Notes: generated from the sequence alone by a model not told the origin. A stretch of 46,144 bases of DNA from Pseudomonadota bacterium (GCA_021805825.1 JAJZEC010000026.1:1-46144), one strand, 5' to 3'; numbered from the stretch's first letter, positions 8,220 through 17,274 are shown. Translations and numbers: made by a program.

Positions 8220-9005
8220 TCAGCGCGCGCGGATGAACAGGGTATGCAGGCTGCGGCCGAAGGCGCCGTCGGCGTCGAACACCGTGGCATGGCTGATGCC
8301 CACGCCGTCGCCGTCGATGGCCGTGCGCGCATCGATGCCCAGCCAGGGATGCCGCGGCTCGCGGTAGATGCTGAGTTGCAGATCCACCGGCACGAAACTC
8401 CAGGAATGCGCGGGAAGCTCGGCGCTGAGGCCGTTGGCCGAGTCGAGCAGCACCAGCAGGCGCTCCAGTGCCGACTCCGGCCGGCCCCGCACCAGGGCAA
8501 TGCGCGGCCGCGCCCACACCGTTGCCGGGCCCGGCTGGTCGAAGCCCCCACGGGTGAAGCGCCATTCGATCGCCTCGCCGTAGGGAAAGTGGCCGACCCC
8601 CTCGAAGAAGCGTTGCGCCTGCGGGCCGGGAAGCGCCGGCACCTCGAAGGCGTCGGCCACCGCGCCCACGCAGCCCGGCTCGCGCTGCAGGCGCCACGCG
8701 CGGGCCAGCAACACCTCGCGCCCGCCCGCAAGCATGCGTGCCTCGAGCAGTTCGACCCGGCGTCCGGGCCGCGCCATGCGCACTTCTACGCGGCACGGAG
8801 CCAGCGGCACAGGACTGAGGATTTCCACGCCCAGGCGAGCGATCTGCAGGCCCTCGCGCGCCTGGAAACTGCGCATCGCATGGCTCAGCAAGGCGATCGG
8901 CGGTCCGCCGTGCAGCAGATCCGGCGCCCAAGGCCCGACCGCGGCCACCGTGGGCTCGTAGTCCTGCTCGCCGGTCTGCAGATAGAAGGCTTCGGGAAGT
9001 TCCAT
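8220..9005 (-). CDS. Acyl-CoA thioesterase family protein (double hot-dog)
   Basis: 261-aa protein of the thioesterase/TesB-like double hot-dog type. The motif GPWAPDLLHGGPPIALLSHAM at the N-terminus corresponds to the conserved 'HGG' helix region, and the second half contains SFVPVDLQLSIYREP and ATVFDADGAFGRSLHTLFI, typical of this family. It would hydrolyse acyl-CoA or related thioesters in the cytoplasm; the chain length cannot be told. ATG 9005 is the start. It is probably monocistronic: the next co-oriented gene upstream ends 150 bp away. Confidence 0.82.
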   Translation of the reverse strand: MELPEAFYLQTGEQDYEPTVAAVGPWAPDLLHGGPPIALLSHAMRSFQAREGLQIARLGVEILSPVPLAPCRVEVRMARPGRRVELLEARMLAGGREVLLARAWRLQREPGCVGAVADAFEVPALPGPQAQRFFEGVGHFPYGEAIEWRFTRGGFDQPGPATVWARPRIALVRGRPESALERLLVLLDSANGLSAELPAHSWSFVPVDLQLSIYREPRHPWLGIDARTAIDGDGVGISHATVFDADGAFGRSLHTLFIRAR

Positions 9006-9155
9006 GATGCGCGCATGCTAGCGTCCGGACACTCGCCCACTGCCTCAGGCGCATGCCGCCCGAGGCCCCAGGGCCGAGCTTCCGGCAGCGCCCGATGCAG
9101 CGCAGGCTCGCGGTACCGCCATCGCATGCGAAGGAGATCGATCCGCCGCGGCTGG

Positions 9156-10451
9156 CTACGGCTCCCGCTGCGCACCCGACGCCGGCCCCCTGCGACCGCG
9201 CGGCGGAATCAGCGCCTCATCCGCCCGTTCCACCGCCAGAAGTTGGTAGGCTCGCCGGTTGCTGAAGGTCGTATTCCAGGCCGGCAGCTTCGGGTCGTCG
9301 TACACCCACAGCGCGGCCAGTGGCGCACCGCTTGCCAGAACCGATCGCAGCAGCGACCGAAACGCCTGCCGCCCGTCCGCTGCTGTCGCCGGGACACCGA
9401 ACTCCCCGATGAAAAGCGGCTGGTGGTCGCGGCGCGCGAGGCGGTTCAGGAAGCGCAGCCACGCGCCCCCGGACGGGAATGCAGGCAGCCGCCCGCGACC
9501 CGCATACCAGTGGATGCTGGTCATGTCCATGGGCGCGGGGTTCAGCGATCGGAGCATCCTGGCGTATTCCTGCCGGCTGTCGACCCCCCAGGACTGGCGG
9601 TATCGCTGGTGCCAGGCCGAGATGCGGTCAACCGAGTTCCCGCTCTCGATGATCCGGTAGGGGTCGTACTTGCGGACTTCCTTGGCGAAGATCCTGAAAG
9701 CCACCGCGAGCTCGGCGCTGCTCAGCCGATCCGCCGCGGTTCGCACCGCGGGAGTTCCGCGCGCCGGGCACACCGGCGCGCCGTGGCTCCTCCAGTTGGG
9801 AAGATCGGCCGCGAGGTTGTACTCATTGCCGAACTCGTAGCCCCAGATCGCCGGAGAGTGCGCGAAGCGCTTCAGGAACTGCGATACGTAGCTGCGCATG
9901 AAGCGGATGGTCTTGCTGCCCGGGTTTCCCCACTGGTCGCGGGGCTCGCCGACGAGATCGGGAACGGTGGAACTGTTCCAGAAGAAGTCCGGGATCAGCC
10001 CGACGTGATCCTCCTGCGCCTGTCGCACGACATCGCGCATCAGCCCCCAGTACCTGGCGGGACTCCTTTGCAGCAGCTTGAGGTCATCGGGCCAGAAGCC
10101 GGTCGCCATGAAACGAACAAAGGGAATGTGGTGGACTTCCAGTTGCCGCAGCGCGCTGATGTAAGCGGTGCTCGACGGGTCGGCGAGCAGCCCGGAGAAC
10201 AGGCTGAAGTCATCGACCCCGATTCCGCGAAAGGGCTTCCCATCCAGCAGCAGCTGGCCGCCGAGTCCCACCGTGAGTCCAGGCTGCGCCGGGCTGGCCA
10301 AGGCGCCCGCGGGCAACGCTCCCGATGCATGCGTCGCCGCGGCAGACAGCCCCAGCAGCAGGAGCAGAACCCGGAGGAATCGCCCTCTCGCGAACGCCAG
10401 GCAGCGACGCGTGCCAACGCGCGCCGTACTTCGGGGTTTCCATATCGTCAT
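9156..10451 (-). CDS. Secreted glycoside hydrolase-like protein (GH5/GH-A clan)
   Basis: 431-aa exported protein with a hydrophobic signal segment near residues 20-40, ending ATHASG. The fold looks like a cellulase/mannanase-type (beta/alpha)8 barrel: the block LLDGKPFRGIGVDDFSLF at the start, the acid/base motif YEFGNEYNL (Asn-Glu), and the nucleophile motif PLFIGEFGV (Glu). Polysaccharide cleavage is therefore likely, with an unknown substrate. ATG 10451 was chosen because the signal peptide follows it; no strong ribosome binding site is visible and ATG 10505 is possible. The gene lies just outside the left boundary of the tRNA-Pro element. Confidence 0.78.
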   Translation of the reverse strand: MTIWKPRSTARVGTRRCLAFARGRFLRVLLLLLGLSAAATHASGALPAGALASPAQPGLTVGLGGQLLLDGKPFRGIGVDDFSLFSGLLADPSSTAYISALRQLEVHHIPFVRFMATGFWPDDLKLLQRSPARYWGLMRDVVRQAQEDHVGLIPDFFWNSSTVPDLVGEPRDQWGNPGSKTIRFMRSYVSQFLKRFAHSPAIWGYEFGNEYNLAADLPNWRSHGAPVCPARGTPAVRTAADRLSSAELAVAFRIFAKEVRKYDPYRIIESGNSVDRISAWHQRYRQSWGVDSRQEYARMLRSLNPAPMDMTSIHWYAGRGRLPAFPSGGAWLRFLNRLARRDHQPLFIGEFGVPATAADGRQAFRSLLRSVLASGAPLAALWVYDDPKLPAWNTTFSNRRAYQLLAVERADEALIPPRGRRGPASGAQREP

Positions 10452-10602
10452 GGGGAGCACCGCGCCATGTCCATCCTGCAACGCCGTATTGTCCCCGACA
10501 CGCATGGGCGCATGCTGCGGCTCTCGGCAACAAGCGCCGGGACGCATGGGGAAACCTTGTCGAAGCGAGCTCTGCGCCGATTGCCGCTGAAGATTGCCCA
10601 CG

Positions 10603-10625
10603 AAAAAGCCGGCCCCCGGCCGGCT
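10603..10625 (-). terminator. Copy of the tRNA-Pro terminator in attL
   Basis: Read on the minus strand, AGCCGGCC and GGCCGGCT pair around a 3-nt loop (10607-10625) and are followed by a T run. This equals the terminator after the intact tRNA-Pro gene. Here it follows only the severed 3' tRNA half, so it has probably lost its original role. Confidence 0.7.
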
Positions 10626-10646
10626 CCCGCAAGTCGTTGAAAATTT

Positions 10647-10691
<45 letters not shown>

Positions 10692-10809
10692 CTGCCTTTG
10701 GGGGTCAAAAGCGCTCGATTTGACGGGGCCTCGGAAATCACAAGCTGTTGATTCTTAACAAGAATGCATTTTTGCTGCGACGCGGAAATTCGTTTGCAGC
10801 TAACGCCGA

Positions 10810-10847
10810 TTGGCAACAGAATGGCAACAGCAGGAGGGTTGTTGCCA
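10810..10847. promoter_or_regulatory. Candidate integrase arm-type sites, left end
   Basis: TTGGCAACA (10810-10818) and ATGGCAACA (10821-10829) lie 11 bp apart. A reverse copy, TGTTGCCA (10840-10847), overlaps the integrase start codon. The same paired motif recurs at the right end of the element. Short direct repeats near both att cores are typical arm sites of tyrosine integrases, and their overlap with the integrase ribosome binding region would allow autoregulation. Motif seen; function inferred. Confidence 0.5.
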
Positions 10848-12256
10848 TGGCAGGACGCAGGGTTGGACTGACCGTCAAGGAAATCGAAAACGCACGCGCC
10901 GACGGCGCGGACCGCTGGCTGAACGACGGCGGTGGCCTGTTCCTGCACGTGCGCCCTGCCGGCACCAAGACCTGGCGGCTGCGCTACACGGTGGCCGGCA
11001 AGCGCCGCATCGTCGACCTCGGCGACGCCAAGTTGAAGACCCTTGTCGAAGCCCGCCAGGATGCCGACGAGTTGCGCCGGGTCGTCGACAACGGCCTCGA
11101 TCCGATCGAGGAACAACGCAAGGCCCGCGAGGCCGCCGAGGCCGAGGAGCAACGCCGCCAGCAGGAGATCGCCTCGCGCCGCACCCTGGGGGACGCCGCC
11201 GCGCTGTGGCACAAGCTGCAGTTGGCCAACCGCAAGGACGGCGGCATCGAAGCCATGCGCATGCTGCGCAAGGACGTCATCAACGTCCTCGGCCATCGCG
11301 ACCTGCGCAGCATCGGGCGCGGCGATCTGCTCGCCTGCCTCGACGGCATCGTGGCACGCGGCGCGCGCGTGCAGGCCAACCATTGCCTGGTCGCGCTGAA
11401 GCAGTTCTATCGCTGGTGCGAAGCCCGCGACTGGGTCGACCGCTCGCCGCTGACCTGGATCGCGAAGAAACAGGTTGGCGGCGAAATGAAGGAACGCGAC
11501 CGCGTGCTCAGCCTGGACGAGATTCGTGCCCTGCGCGATCGACTGCCGCAGGCCAACCTGGAGCGCCACGCCGAACTCGCGATCTGGATCCTGCTGTCGA
11601 CGCTGGTGCGCGTCGGCGAACTCAGCCAGGCCGCGTGGAAGAATGTCGACCTGAATGCCGGAGTCTGGTACCTCCCGGAGACCAAGAACGGCCAGCCGCA
11701 CACGGTGTTCCTGTCGGAGTTCGCGCTGCGACAGTTCCGCGAACTCAGGACACTCACCGGATGGTCGGCATGGGTCATGCCATCTGCGCGCAAACGTGCA
11801 CCCGGCAAGGAAGCACCTCAACCAGAGATCGACGCGCCGATCGGCAAGCAGGCGCTGACCAAGCAGTTCACCGACCGCCAGAGTCCGCTGGACAAGAAGC
11901 ACCGCACGCAGGCCAAAGGCACGCTGACGCTTGATGGCGGTCGCTGGACCGCGCACGACCTGCGCCGTACCGGCGCGACCATCATGGGCGAGAACGGGGT
12001 GATGTCCGAAGTGATCGAACGCTGCCTGAACCACAAGGAACACCGCAAGGTGGTGCGGACCTATCAGCGGCAGGAACTCTTGCCGGAGCGGCGGGAAGCG
12101 TGGCGGGTGCTTGGCGATGCGCTGGATGCGGCCTTCAACAATGCTCCTCGCACGGTTGTGTCGCTCGGTACGGCCTCAAGGCAACGAGGCGCCACGGTGC
12201 ACTACCCCCAGTGGGGCCTCCCAAGATCCGCGCGCCGCCACGCGTCATCCATCTGA
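10847..12256 (+). CDS. P4-type tyrosine integrase
   Basis: 469-aa site-specific recombinase. The N-terminal DUF4102 arm-binding domain (residues about 7-90, LTVKEIENARA...WLNDGGGLFLHV) is typical of P4-like integrases that target tRNA genes. The catalytic domain shows TLVRVGELSQ (first Arg), HDLRRTG (His-x-x-Arg), LNHKEH and the terminal nucleophile context KVVRTYQRQ (Tyr). ATG 10847 has GGAGGG at 10833-10838. The reading frame extends upstream without a start signal. The gene begins about 155 bp from attL and reads into the element. The active site looks complete, so it may be functional. Confidence 0.95.
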   Translation: MAGRRVGLTVKEIENARADGADRWLNDGGGLFLHVRPAGTKTWRLRYTVAGKRRIVDLGDAKLKTLVEARQDADELRRVVDNGLDPIEEQRKAREAAEAEEQRRQQEIASRRTLGDAAALWHKLQLANRKDGGIEAMRMLRKDVINVLGHRDLRSIGRGDLLACLDGIVARGARVQANHCLVALKQFYRWCEARDWVDRSPLTWIAKKQVGGEMKERDRVLSLDEIRALRDRLPQANLERHAELAIWILLSTLVRVGELSQAAWKNVDLNAGVWYLPETKNGQPHTVFLSEFALRQFRELRTLTGWSAWVMPSARKRAPGKEAPQPEIDAPIGKQALTKQFTDRQSPLDKKHRTQAKGTLTLDGGRWTAHDLRRTGATIMGENGVMSEVIERCLNHKEHRKVVRTYQRQELLPERREAWRVLGDALDAAFNNAPRTVVSLGTASRQRGATVHYPQWGLPRSARRHASSI

Positions 12257-12466
12257 ACGCGCTGCGCTGAAATCTGCCGAGCAGCGACAGCCCGGCGACG
12301 GCACCTCGGCCATTGCTGCCACTGGGCCTATCCAGGGGAACGTCAGCACTGTGCCCCGCTGCTGACCTTGGCTGTATCTGGCTGCCGAATGTCCTGCGGC
12401 GGCAATGCGCCTGCACAGCTCAAATCGCTGCGGCCGTCGCCACCCGCCTGGCTGAACACGCGCGGG

Positions 12467-13339
12467 CTACGCGAGCGCAACGTAGATGTCGGTCTGCCAC
12501 AGTTGCGGCGGGGTTTCCGGGTAGACGCTGAGGTAGTGGAGGAACAGCGGCTGGTCGCGCAGTTCCTCGCCGCTGTGGGGCAGCCAGTCGCGATAGATCG
12601 GGTAGATCGTCTCGCCGATATGGTCCGGGGAGCCGACATGGCGCACGACGGCGCAGCGCCCGCCAGGCATGACAAGCTCGTACACGCCGAATTCGTTGGG
12701 CGCCACGGGCTCGGCGATCTCGCCGCAGATGTCGAAGCGGAACTCGTCGGGTGGCGTGGTATCGGGGTTGCCGTGAGGGATGCCGAAGGTGCGGCTGCTT
12801 TGCACCGGCGACTGGCCGCTTTGTTGGCGCCACGCGATGAAGCGCTGCACGCTGGCGTTGACCAGGCCGGGGGCGCCCCGGTGCGACAGTGCCGCGACGC
12901 GGGTGGGCGGGAATTCGACAATGCGGACTTGCATGACCATGCTCCTAGAAAAATGGGGGACGACGAACACCGCGCTCCAGACCTGCCAGTTCGGCGCGCG
13001 CCGGAAGCGCCCGGGCGCCATGCCGAACGCCCGCCGGAAGGCCCGCGAGAACGCCTCGGGGCTTTCGAAACCGGCTTCGAGTGCGGCTTGCAGCACCGAG
13101 CACCCGGCCTGGGACACCAGGCGGTGCGCGGCCCGGCGCAGGCGCATCAACTGCACGTAGCGCGCCACCGGCACACCGACGTAGGCGCTGAACTGGCGAT
13201 GGAAGTGAAACGCCGAGAAGTTTGCGACGCGGCTCAGAGCCTGCACCGAGAGGTCGCCTTCGAGGTTGGCGTCGATGTAGGCCAGGACGGCGTCGAAACG
13301 CTTAGCGTAGGCCTGGGCGGGAACCGTGCGGGTGTGCAT
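12467..13339 (-). CDS. AraC-family regulator with GyrI-like effector domain
   Basis: 290-aa transcription regulator. The N-terminal AraC double helix-turn-helix (about residues 10-110) contains LSRVANFSAFHFHRQFSAYV and AALEAGFESPEAFSRAFRRAFG. The C-terminal half (about 130-290) is a GyrI/SOUL-like small-molecule-binding domain with VRIVEFPPTRVAALSHRGAP near its start. This order is the reverse of classical AraC and matches Rob/SoxS-type GyrI-fused regulators. It is divergent from the acetyltransferase gene across 137 bp, so it may control it. It is element cargo. A 210-bp spacer with nothing recognisable separates it from the integrase. Confidence 0.9.
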   Translation of the reverse strand: MHTRTVPAQAYAKRFDAVLAYIDANLEGDLSVQALSRVANFSAFHFHRQFSAYVGVPVARYVQLMRLRRAAHRLVSQAGCSVLQAALEAGFESPEAFSRAFRRAFGMAPGRFRRAPNWQVWSAVFVVPHFSRSMVMQVRIVEFPPTRVAALSHRGAPGLVNASVQRFIAWRQQSGQSPVQSSRTFGIPHGNPDTTPPDEFRFDICGEIAEPVAPNEFGVYELVMPGGRCAVVRHVGSPDHIGETIYPIYRDWLPHSGEELRDQPLFLHYLSVYPETPPQLWQTDIYVALA

Positions 13340-13476
13340 GGCGACATGGTCGCTCGTGCGGCTCGCCTTGTCCTTGCCGCGTTTGCTCGATCGCCGAGAT
13401 CCTTGCCGGCTGCGCAGGCGCCGCGGCCGGTGGACGCTATGCTGCCGGCAACGGCCGCACGGCCAGTGAGCCAGGC

Positions 13477-14070
13477 ATGGATACGAACCCTTCCCGACAC
13501 ACCAAGCGCGTGGCGACGTCCAGCCTCGAATGGGCGGCCGAGGCCAACGACATCCGGCGCGGCATGCGCCTGGCCGCAGAGCTTAACAAGCTGGGCATTG
13601 ACGATGCGCAGCGCATCCGGGAACTCTTCGGTGAATTGACCGGACAGGCAGTCGACGAGACCTTCACGCTGCTGCCGCCCTTCTACACCGCCGGCGGGCG
13701 TCGCATCCGGGTCGGGCACAAGGTGTTCATCAACCAGTGCTGCACCATTTACGACATGGGCGGCGTGCAGATCGGCGACCTGGTGATGATCGGGCCGAAC
13801 GTGAACCTGATCACCACGGGCCACGCGATGGCGCCGTCGCAGCGCCGCAAGACCATCGAGTCGCGGCCGATCGTCATCGGGCGCAACGTATGGATCGCCG
13901 CGGGCGCGACGATCCTGGGCGGGGTAACCGTCGGCGACAACGCGGTGGTGGGCGCCGGCGCCGTGGTCACGCGCGACGTGCCGCCGAACACCTTCGTGGC
14001 CGGCGTGCCCGCGCGAGTCGTGCGGCACCTGGAAACAGACGAAGACCGCGAAGCGCCTTGCAGAGCCTGA
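13477..14070 (+). CDS. Hexapeptide-repeat O-acetyltransferase (maltose/NodL type)
   Basis: 197-aa left-handed beta-helix acetyltransferase using acetyl-CoA. The N-terminal segment resembles the maltose acetyltransferase domain. The core has VFINQCCTIYDMGGVQIGDLVMIGP, the catalytic His in ITTGHAMAP, and hexapeptide repeats VWIAAGATILGGVTVGDNAVVGAGAVV ending in VPARVVRHL. The acceptor (sugar or other hydroxyl compound) is unknown. ATG 13477 is the only suitable start. It is divergent from the AraC-GyrI gene and is cargo of the tRNA-Pro element. Confidence 0.9.
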   Translation: MDTNPSRHTKRVATSSLEWAAEANDIRRGMRLAAELNKLGIDDAQRIRELFGELTGQAVDETFTLLPPFYTAGGRRIRVGHKVFINQCCTIYDMGGVQIGDLVMIGPNVNLITTGHAMAPSQRRKTIESRPIVIGRNVWIAAGATILGGVTVGDNAVVGAGAVVTRDVPPNTFVAGVPARVVRHLETDEDREAPCRA

Positions 14071-14384
14071 GCGCCTCGGGGCGGCGCTCTGAACACGACC
14101 GTGACCGCCTCAAGGAGTGGCAGAAGCTCGGCCAGAGCGGGCGTTAGGCATGATCTGCGGCCGCGACCGCTTACTGCTTCCAGCGGTCGCACGCAGCGTC
14201 AACCTCCCGAGCGTCGGCTTCTCGCTTCCGCGAACTATCGCCGCGACCAATAGCGACTGCCCGGCGTCAACTATCGTGAGCGGCGACGCCGCTCAAGTTA
14301 ATTGTCGCCGGCCAAGCGACGGACCGGTTACCGACGCGCGGCCTGGACGAGACAGATATCGTTTGTCCGCCCTGAAAATGTGGC
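14071..14384. other. Gene-free cargo spacer
   Basis: No supported coding region in these 314 bp. A 7-bp stem hairpin (GAGCGGC/GCCGCTC, 14278-14294) is present without a T run. A GCGTTAGGC heptamer-like sequence near 14146 recalls an integron attC end, but no partner was found. Confidence 0.4.
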
Positions 14385-15308
14385 CTATGAAGCACCTCGA
14401 CTCAAGACGGCCAGCTGATTTCGAATGTATCGCCCGGGCGGCATGCCCACATATCGGGTGAAGGCCACGTTGAACGTGCTCGCAGAGCTGTAGCCCACCC
14501 GTTCGGCCACCACGGCGATGCCCACCTCCTTGCGCTGAAGCATGCTCTTGGCCAAGGCCATCCTCCAGGCCAGGAGGTACTCCATGGGCGAGACACCCAC
14601 TGCGCGGCTAAAGCGCTCAAAGAAGGTCGTCCTGGACAGGGCGGCTTCCTTTGCAAGACTGGCGATCGTCCACGGTCGACCTGGGTCTTCGTGCATCCGG
14701 CGTATAGCCGAGGCAAGGCGATCATCGGCCAATCCACGCAGCAAACCCGGCGACGCGGCCGTGCTGGCCGCCGATCGCAAGGCTTCCATCAGCAGCACCT
14801 CCAGCAATCGCGCAAGGATCGTGTCCCGACCTGGGCGTTGCTGGCTCGACTCACGGGCCACGAGCTGCACCAGCGTACCCATTTGGGCTTCGCCGCGGAT
14901 GTGCACGAGCTGGGGCAGAAGTGCCACGAGCAGTTTCGCGTCCGGCGAGCCGAAAGCGCAGTAGCCCACCAGCATGCGTGTGTCCGGCGGTCCGGTTGGG
15001 CGGCCGTGTCGGGTTTCGCCATTCAGTTGGGTCACCATCGAGGCGTCGTTGTCGCAGGGTCCCGTGGGCTCCAGTCCCGCCACGCTGAAGCCGAAGGCGG
15101 CAGGAATCAGGATGAAGTCGTCCTTCTGGAGGTCGATCGGTTCCATGCGGTCTATCTCGAGCCGCGCTCCCCCCTCCAGGACAACGCAGTAGAACGGTTG
15201 CCCCGCTTCGGCTCGGCGGACGCTCCAGGCGCCCGCCCCGCTGACCAACTTCGAGAACCGGGCACTCGGCTCGAGCAGCGTGGCAATTTCGGTGAGGGGG
15301 TCGGTCAT
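14385..15308 (-). CDS. AraC-family regulator with cupin_6-type sensor domain
   Basis: 307-aa regulator. Residues about 1-190 form an AraC-type cupin sensor (YCVVLEGGARLEIDR and DDFILIPAAFGFSV are typical strands). The C-terminal two-helix-turn-helix domain (about 205-300) includes IASLAKEAALSRTTFFERFS and VAERVGYSSASTFNVAFTRYVGMPPGRYI. The frame extends to a TTG at 15326, but ATG 15308 is the more likely start. It is divergent from the short-chain dehydrogenase, a common arrangement for AraC/SDR pairs, so it probably regulated that gene, which is now disrupted. Confidence 0.9.
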   Translation of the reverse strand: MTDPLTEIATLLEPSARFSKLVSGAGAWSVRRAEAGQPFYCVVLEGGARLEIDRMEPIDLQKDDFILIPAAFGFSVAGLEPTGPCDNDASMVTQLNGETRHGRPTGPPDTRMLVGYCAFGSPDAKLLVALLPQLVHIRGEAQMGTLVQLVARESSQQRPGRDTILARLLEVLLMEALRSAASTAASPGLLRGLADDRLASAIRRMHEDPGRPWTIASLAKEAALSRTTFFERFSRAVGVSPMEYLLAWRMALAKSMLQRKEVGIAVVAERVGYSSASTFNVAFTRYVGMPPGRYIRNQLAVLSRGAS

Positions 15309-15408
15309 ATCCGGACGATCAAACAATAAAAGCGGACTATTGATTGTAGATCGTTCTGATTGACGCTCCTATTCTTTCGGCACCGCAACCCGCTTCCAAG
15401 GAACTTTC
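15309..15408. promoter_or_regulatory. Divergent promoter region of the AraC/SDR pair
   Basis: 100-bp spacer between two divergent genes and visibly A/T-richer than its surroundings. It holds an inverted repeat CAATA (15324-15328) / TATTG (15338-15342) with a 9-bp spacer close to the regulator start, a plausible operator half-site arrangement. No consensus sigma-70 promoter can be assigned with confidence. Confidence 0.3.
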
Positions 15409-16164
15409 ATGAAGACCGTACTGATCACCGGATGATCCTCTGAATTCGGCCTCGAAACAGCCAGGCACTTCCTCGCCCGTGGCTGGAATGTTGTTGCGAC
15501 CATGCGCACCCCGCGCAAGGATCTGCTCCCCGAGTCCGAGCACCTTCGCATCGTGGCGCTCGACGTCACCGATCCGCAAAGCATTCGCCACGCGGTCGAG
15601 GCCGCCGGCCCGATCGACGCACTGGTCAACAACGCAGGGTTTGGGCTGATGGCCGCACTGGAGGGCACGCCGTTGGCAACGGTCCGGGACGTTTTCGAGA
15701 CGAACACATTCGGGCCGATGGCAATGATCCAGGCTGTCTTGCCTCAATTCCGTGAGCGCAACGCCGGCGTCATCGTGAACGTCTCGTCGAGCACGACGCT
15801 GAAGTCGCTCCCGCTGTTGTCGGTCTACACCGCCAGCAAGGCGGCGCTGAATGCGTTCAGTGAGTCGCTGGCGCTGGAGCTCGCACAGTTCAACGTGCGA
15901 GTCGGTCTGGTGTTGCCCGGGCGCTCGCCCGAGACGCCGTTCAGCCAAACGGCGCAGCAGCGCGCGCAAGCCCTGGAGGGCGCCATCCCAGAGGCCTACG
16001 CGGACTTCGCCCAGGGCGTGTTCGCACGCATGCGCCAGGGCTCGGCCCTTGTCACGCACGCGGACGACGTGGCACAGGCCGTGTGGCGCATGGTGAACGA
16101 TGCAGCGAGCCCACTGCGTGTGGCCGCGGGCGCCGACGCTTTGGCGTTGGCCGAGGCGCTCTGA
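15409..16164 (+). pseudogene. Short-chain dehydrogenase/reductase with in-frame stop
   Basis: Reading from ATG 15409, the protein begins MKTVLITG and then meets TGA at 15433-15435, inside the glycine-rich cofactor motif TGxSSGxG. The frame continues intact to 16164. Downstream are NNAG (in ALVNNAGFG), the catalytic Ser in NVSSSTT and YTASK (Tyr-x-x-x-Lys). The stop probably arose from TGC (Cys, the usual residue) to TGA, and the following motif Gly is also changed (SSEFG). Restart at ATG 15502 would give 220 aa without the nucleotide-binding loop, so activity is unlikely. It is cargo of the element, divergent from the cupin-AraC gene. Confidence 0.85.
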
Positions 16165-16526
16165 CGCGATTGGGCGGCGGCACCCGGCCAACGCTAGAAA
16201 AAGCCGATCCGGGTGCAGCACCCCTCAGAGTCCCCTGAGGACACCATTGCCGTCATTGCCGCGCCGGGGTGTCAGCGCCCGCAAAGGCCGACCTCCAGTC
16301 CTTGGCCCAACAAGGGCATCTCGGGCAAGGCTGGCGTTGGCGAGAGGTTGCACCGACAACCGCAGGACGGTAGTCAGTGGCGACAACCGTTGCGTCTGGA
16401 TGCAATGGGTACGTGCGCGGAGCACAACAGGTCATTGCGCTGCCTGGTTGAGGCTCCCGCTGCCTGCGCGCCTGCCGAAGCCTCCTAGCGGTTTGCGCTA
16501 CATGGGCGACGCCAGTCTGCCACCGT

Positions 16527-16650
16527 CGAGAAATAGGCCATTGTTCAAGGCCATTTTCGGGAAATGGCCCATTTCTTTGGCCCATTGATCGGAATGGGCC
16601 ATTGTTCGTGGCCATTTCTCGGGAAATAGGCCATTGTTCATGGCCCATTC
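16527..16650. repeat. About 31-bp imperfect tandem repeat, four copies
   Basis: Four imperfect units start near 16527, 16558, 16590 and 16620, each with a CGGGAAAT(A/G)GGCC-like start followed by ATTGTTC or a variant and a GGCCATT block. Palindromic GGCCATT/AATGGCC blocks recur within units, so the array can form alternative hairpins. The base composition is lower in GC than the flanks. Function unknown; it could be a protein-binding array of the mobilization or partition system. Confidence 0.65.
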
Positions 16651-17091
16651 GGATCCCGGGGCACCACCGATGGCGCATTTGGTGCCTTGAACGCCCCCCG
16701 AAGACCCCTCGTGTCTGACCACAGCTGCATGGTTGCGCCCCATGACGAGAGCTCGTCCGGCGCCGCGTGCGCAAAGGACCGTAGTCCTCGGCGCGAGGTG
16801 GGGGGAGGACCATTGCTTCCTGGCAAATGTTTTCCTTCGCACGCCGCGACAGCGGCCTGCGAAGGGTGCATGGCGCTGGAAGTTGCTGCTGCGCGTGCCG
16901 TTGTGGGGGCACATGCTGTCGTGGCACGGCTGCCGTGGCTGGTGGGGGTTGGCTCTGCTCTTGCACCACCACATGGTCTACCCCGCGACGTTGTCGCCCA
17001 TGTGCGTGCGCTGCGTTGTCGCTACCGTGGCATCGAGGCCGCCGCTTCAGCATCGAAAGGCTGCCTGCCAGAGAGAGGCCCTCAACCTACT

Positions 17092-17136
17092 AGCACCCTT
17101 CGGGTGCTGTAGGCGAAGGAAGGGTGCCCCTTCCTT
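17092..17136. repeat. Paired hairpins upstream of the relaxase (candidate oriT)
   Basis: Two perfect inverted repeats lie 7 bp apart: AGCACCC/GGGTGCT (17092-17108, loop TTC) and AAGGAAGGG/CCCTTCCTT (17116-17136, loop TGC). They are about 140 bp upstream of the MobV-type gene and read in its direction. MobV transfer origins contain inverted repeats next to the nick site just upstream of mob, so this is the best oriT candidate. I did not find a confident nick-site match. Confidence 0.4.
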
Positions 17137-17274
17137 TCGAAACCTTCCCAACCCCGCTGGCTTGGCTGATGTCGCCTGGCGCGCTGACCGCTTCGATCAT
17201 CGCACCTCGGCTATTCCCGCTTAATGCGATCGCCTCTACAACGACACCGTATGCGGCTCGATGGAGGTGGAACC

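Larger units (their letters stand above)
16165..17274. other. 1.1-kb gene-free region upstream of the relaxase
   Basis: No frame here shows protein-like composition or start signals; long frames overlap antisense and contain the translated tandem repeats. The region holds tandem repeats at 16527-16650 and two adjacent hairpins at 17092-17136. By position it is the likely place for the transfer origin and for the promoter of the relaxase. Confidence 0.5.

Noticed and set aside
14085-14160. GCGTTAGGC after the acetyltransferase gene, resembling an integron attC end
   Set aside because: No matching GCCTAAC-type partner or full attC fold was found within the expected 60-140 bp, and neighbouring genes do not look like cassettes.
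15433-15435. TGA in the dehydrogenase read as selenocysteine
   Set aside because: It replaces a Cys that is not a redox residue in this family, a second motif residue is also mutated, and no SECIS-like hairpin is evident just downstream.
16527-16650. CRISPR array
   Set aside because: The repeats are contiguous and imperfect, without unique spacers, and no cas gene is present.
16253-17053. Long minus-strand open frame (266 codons)
   Set aside because: It has no ribosome binding site, reads through the tandem repeats, is rich in Arg/Pro and overlaps other equally poor frames.
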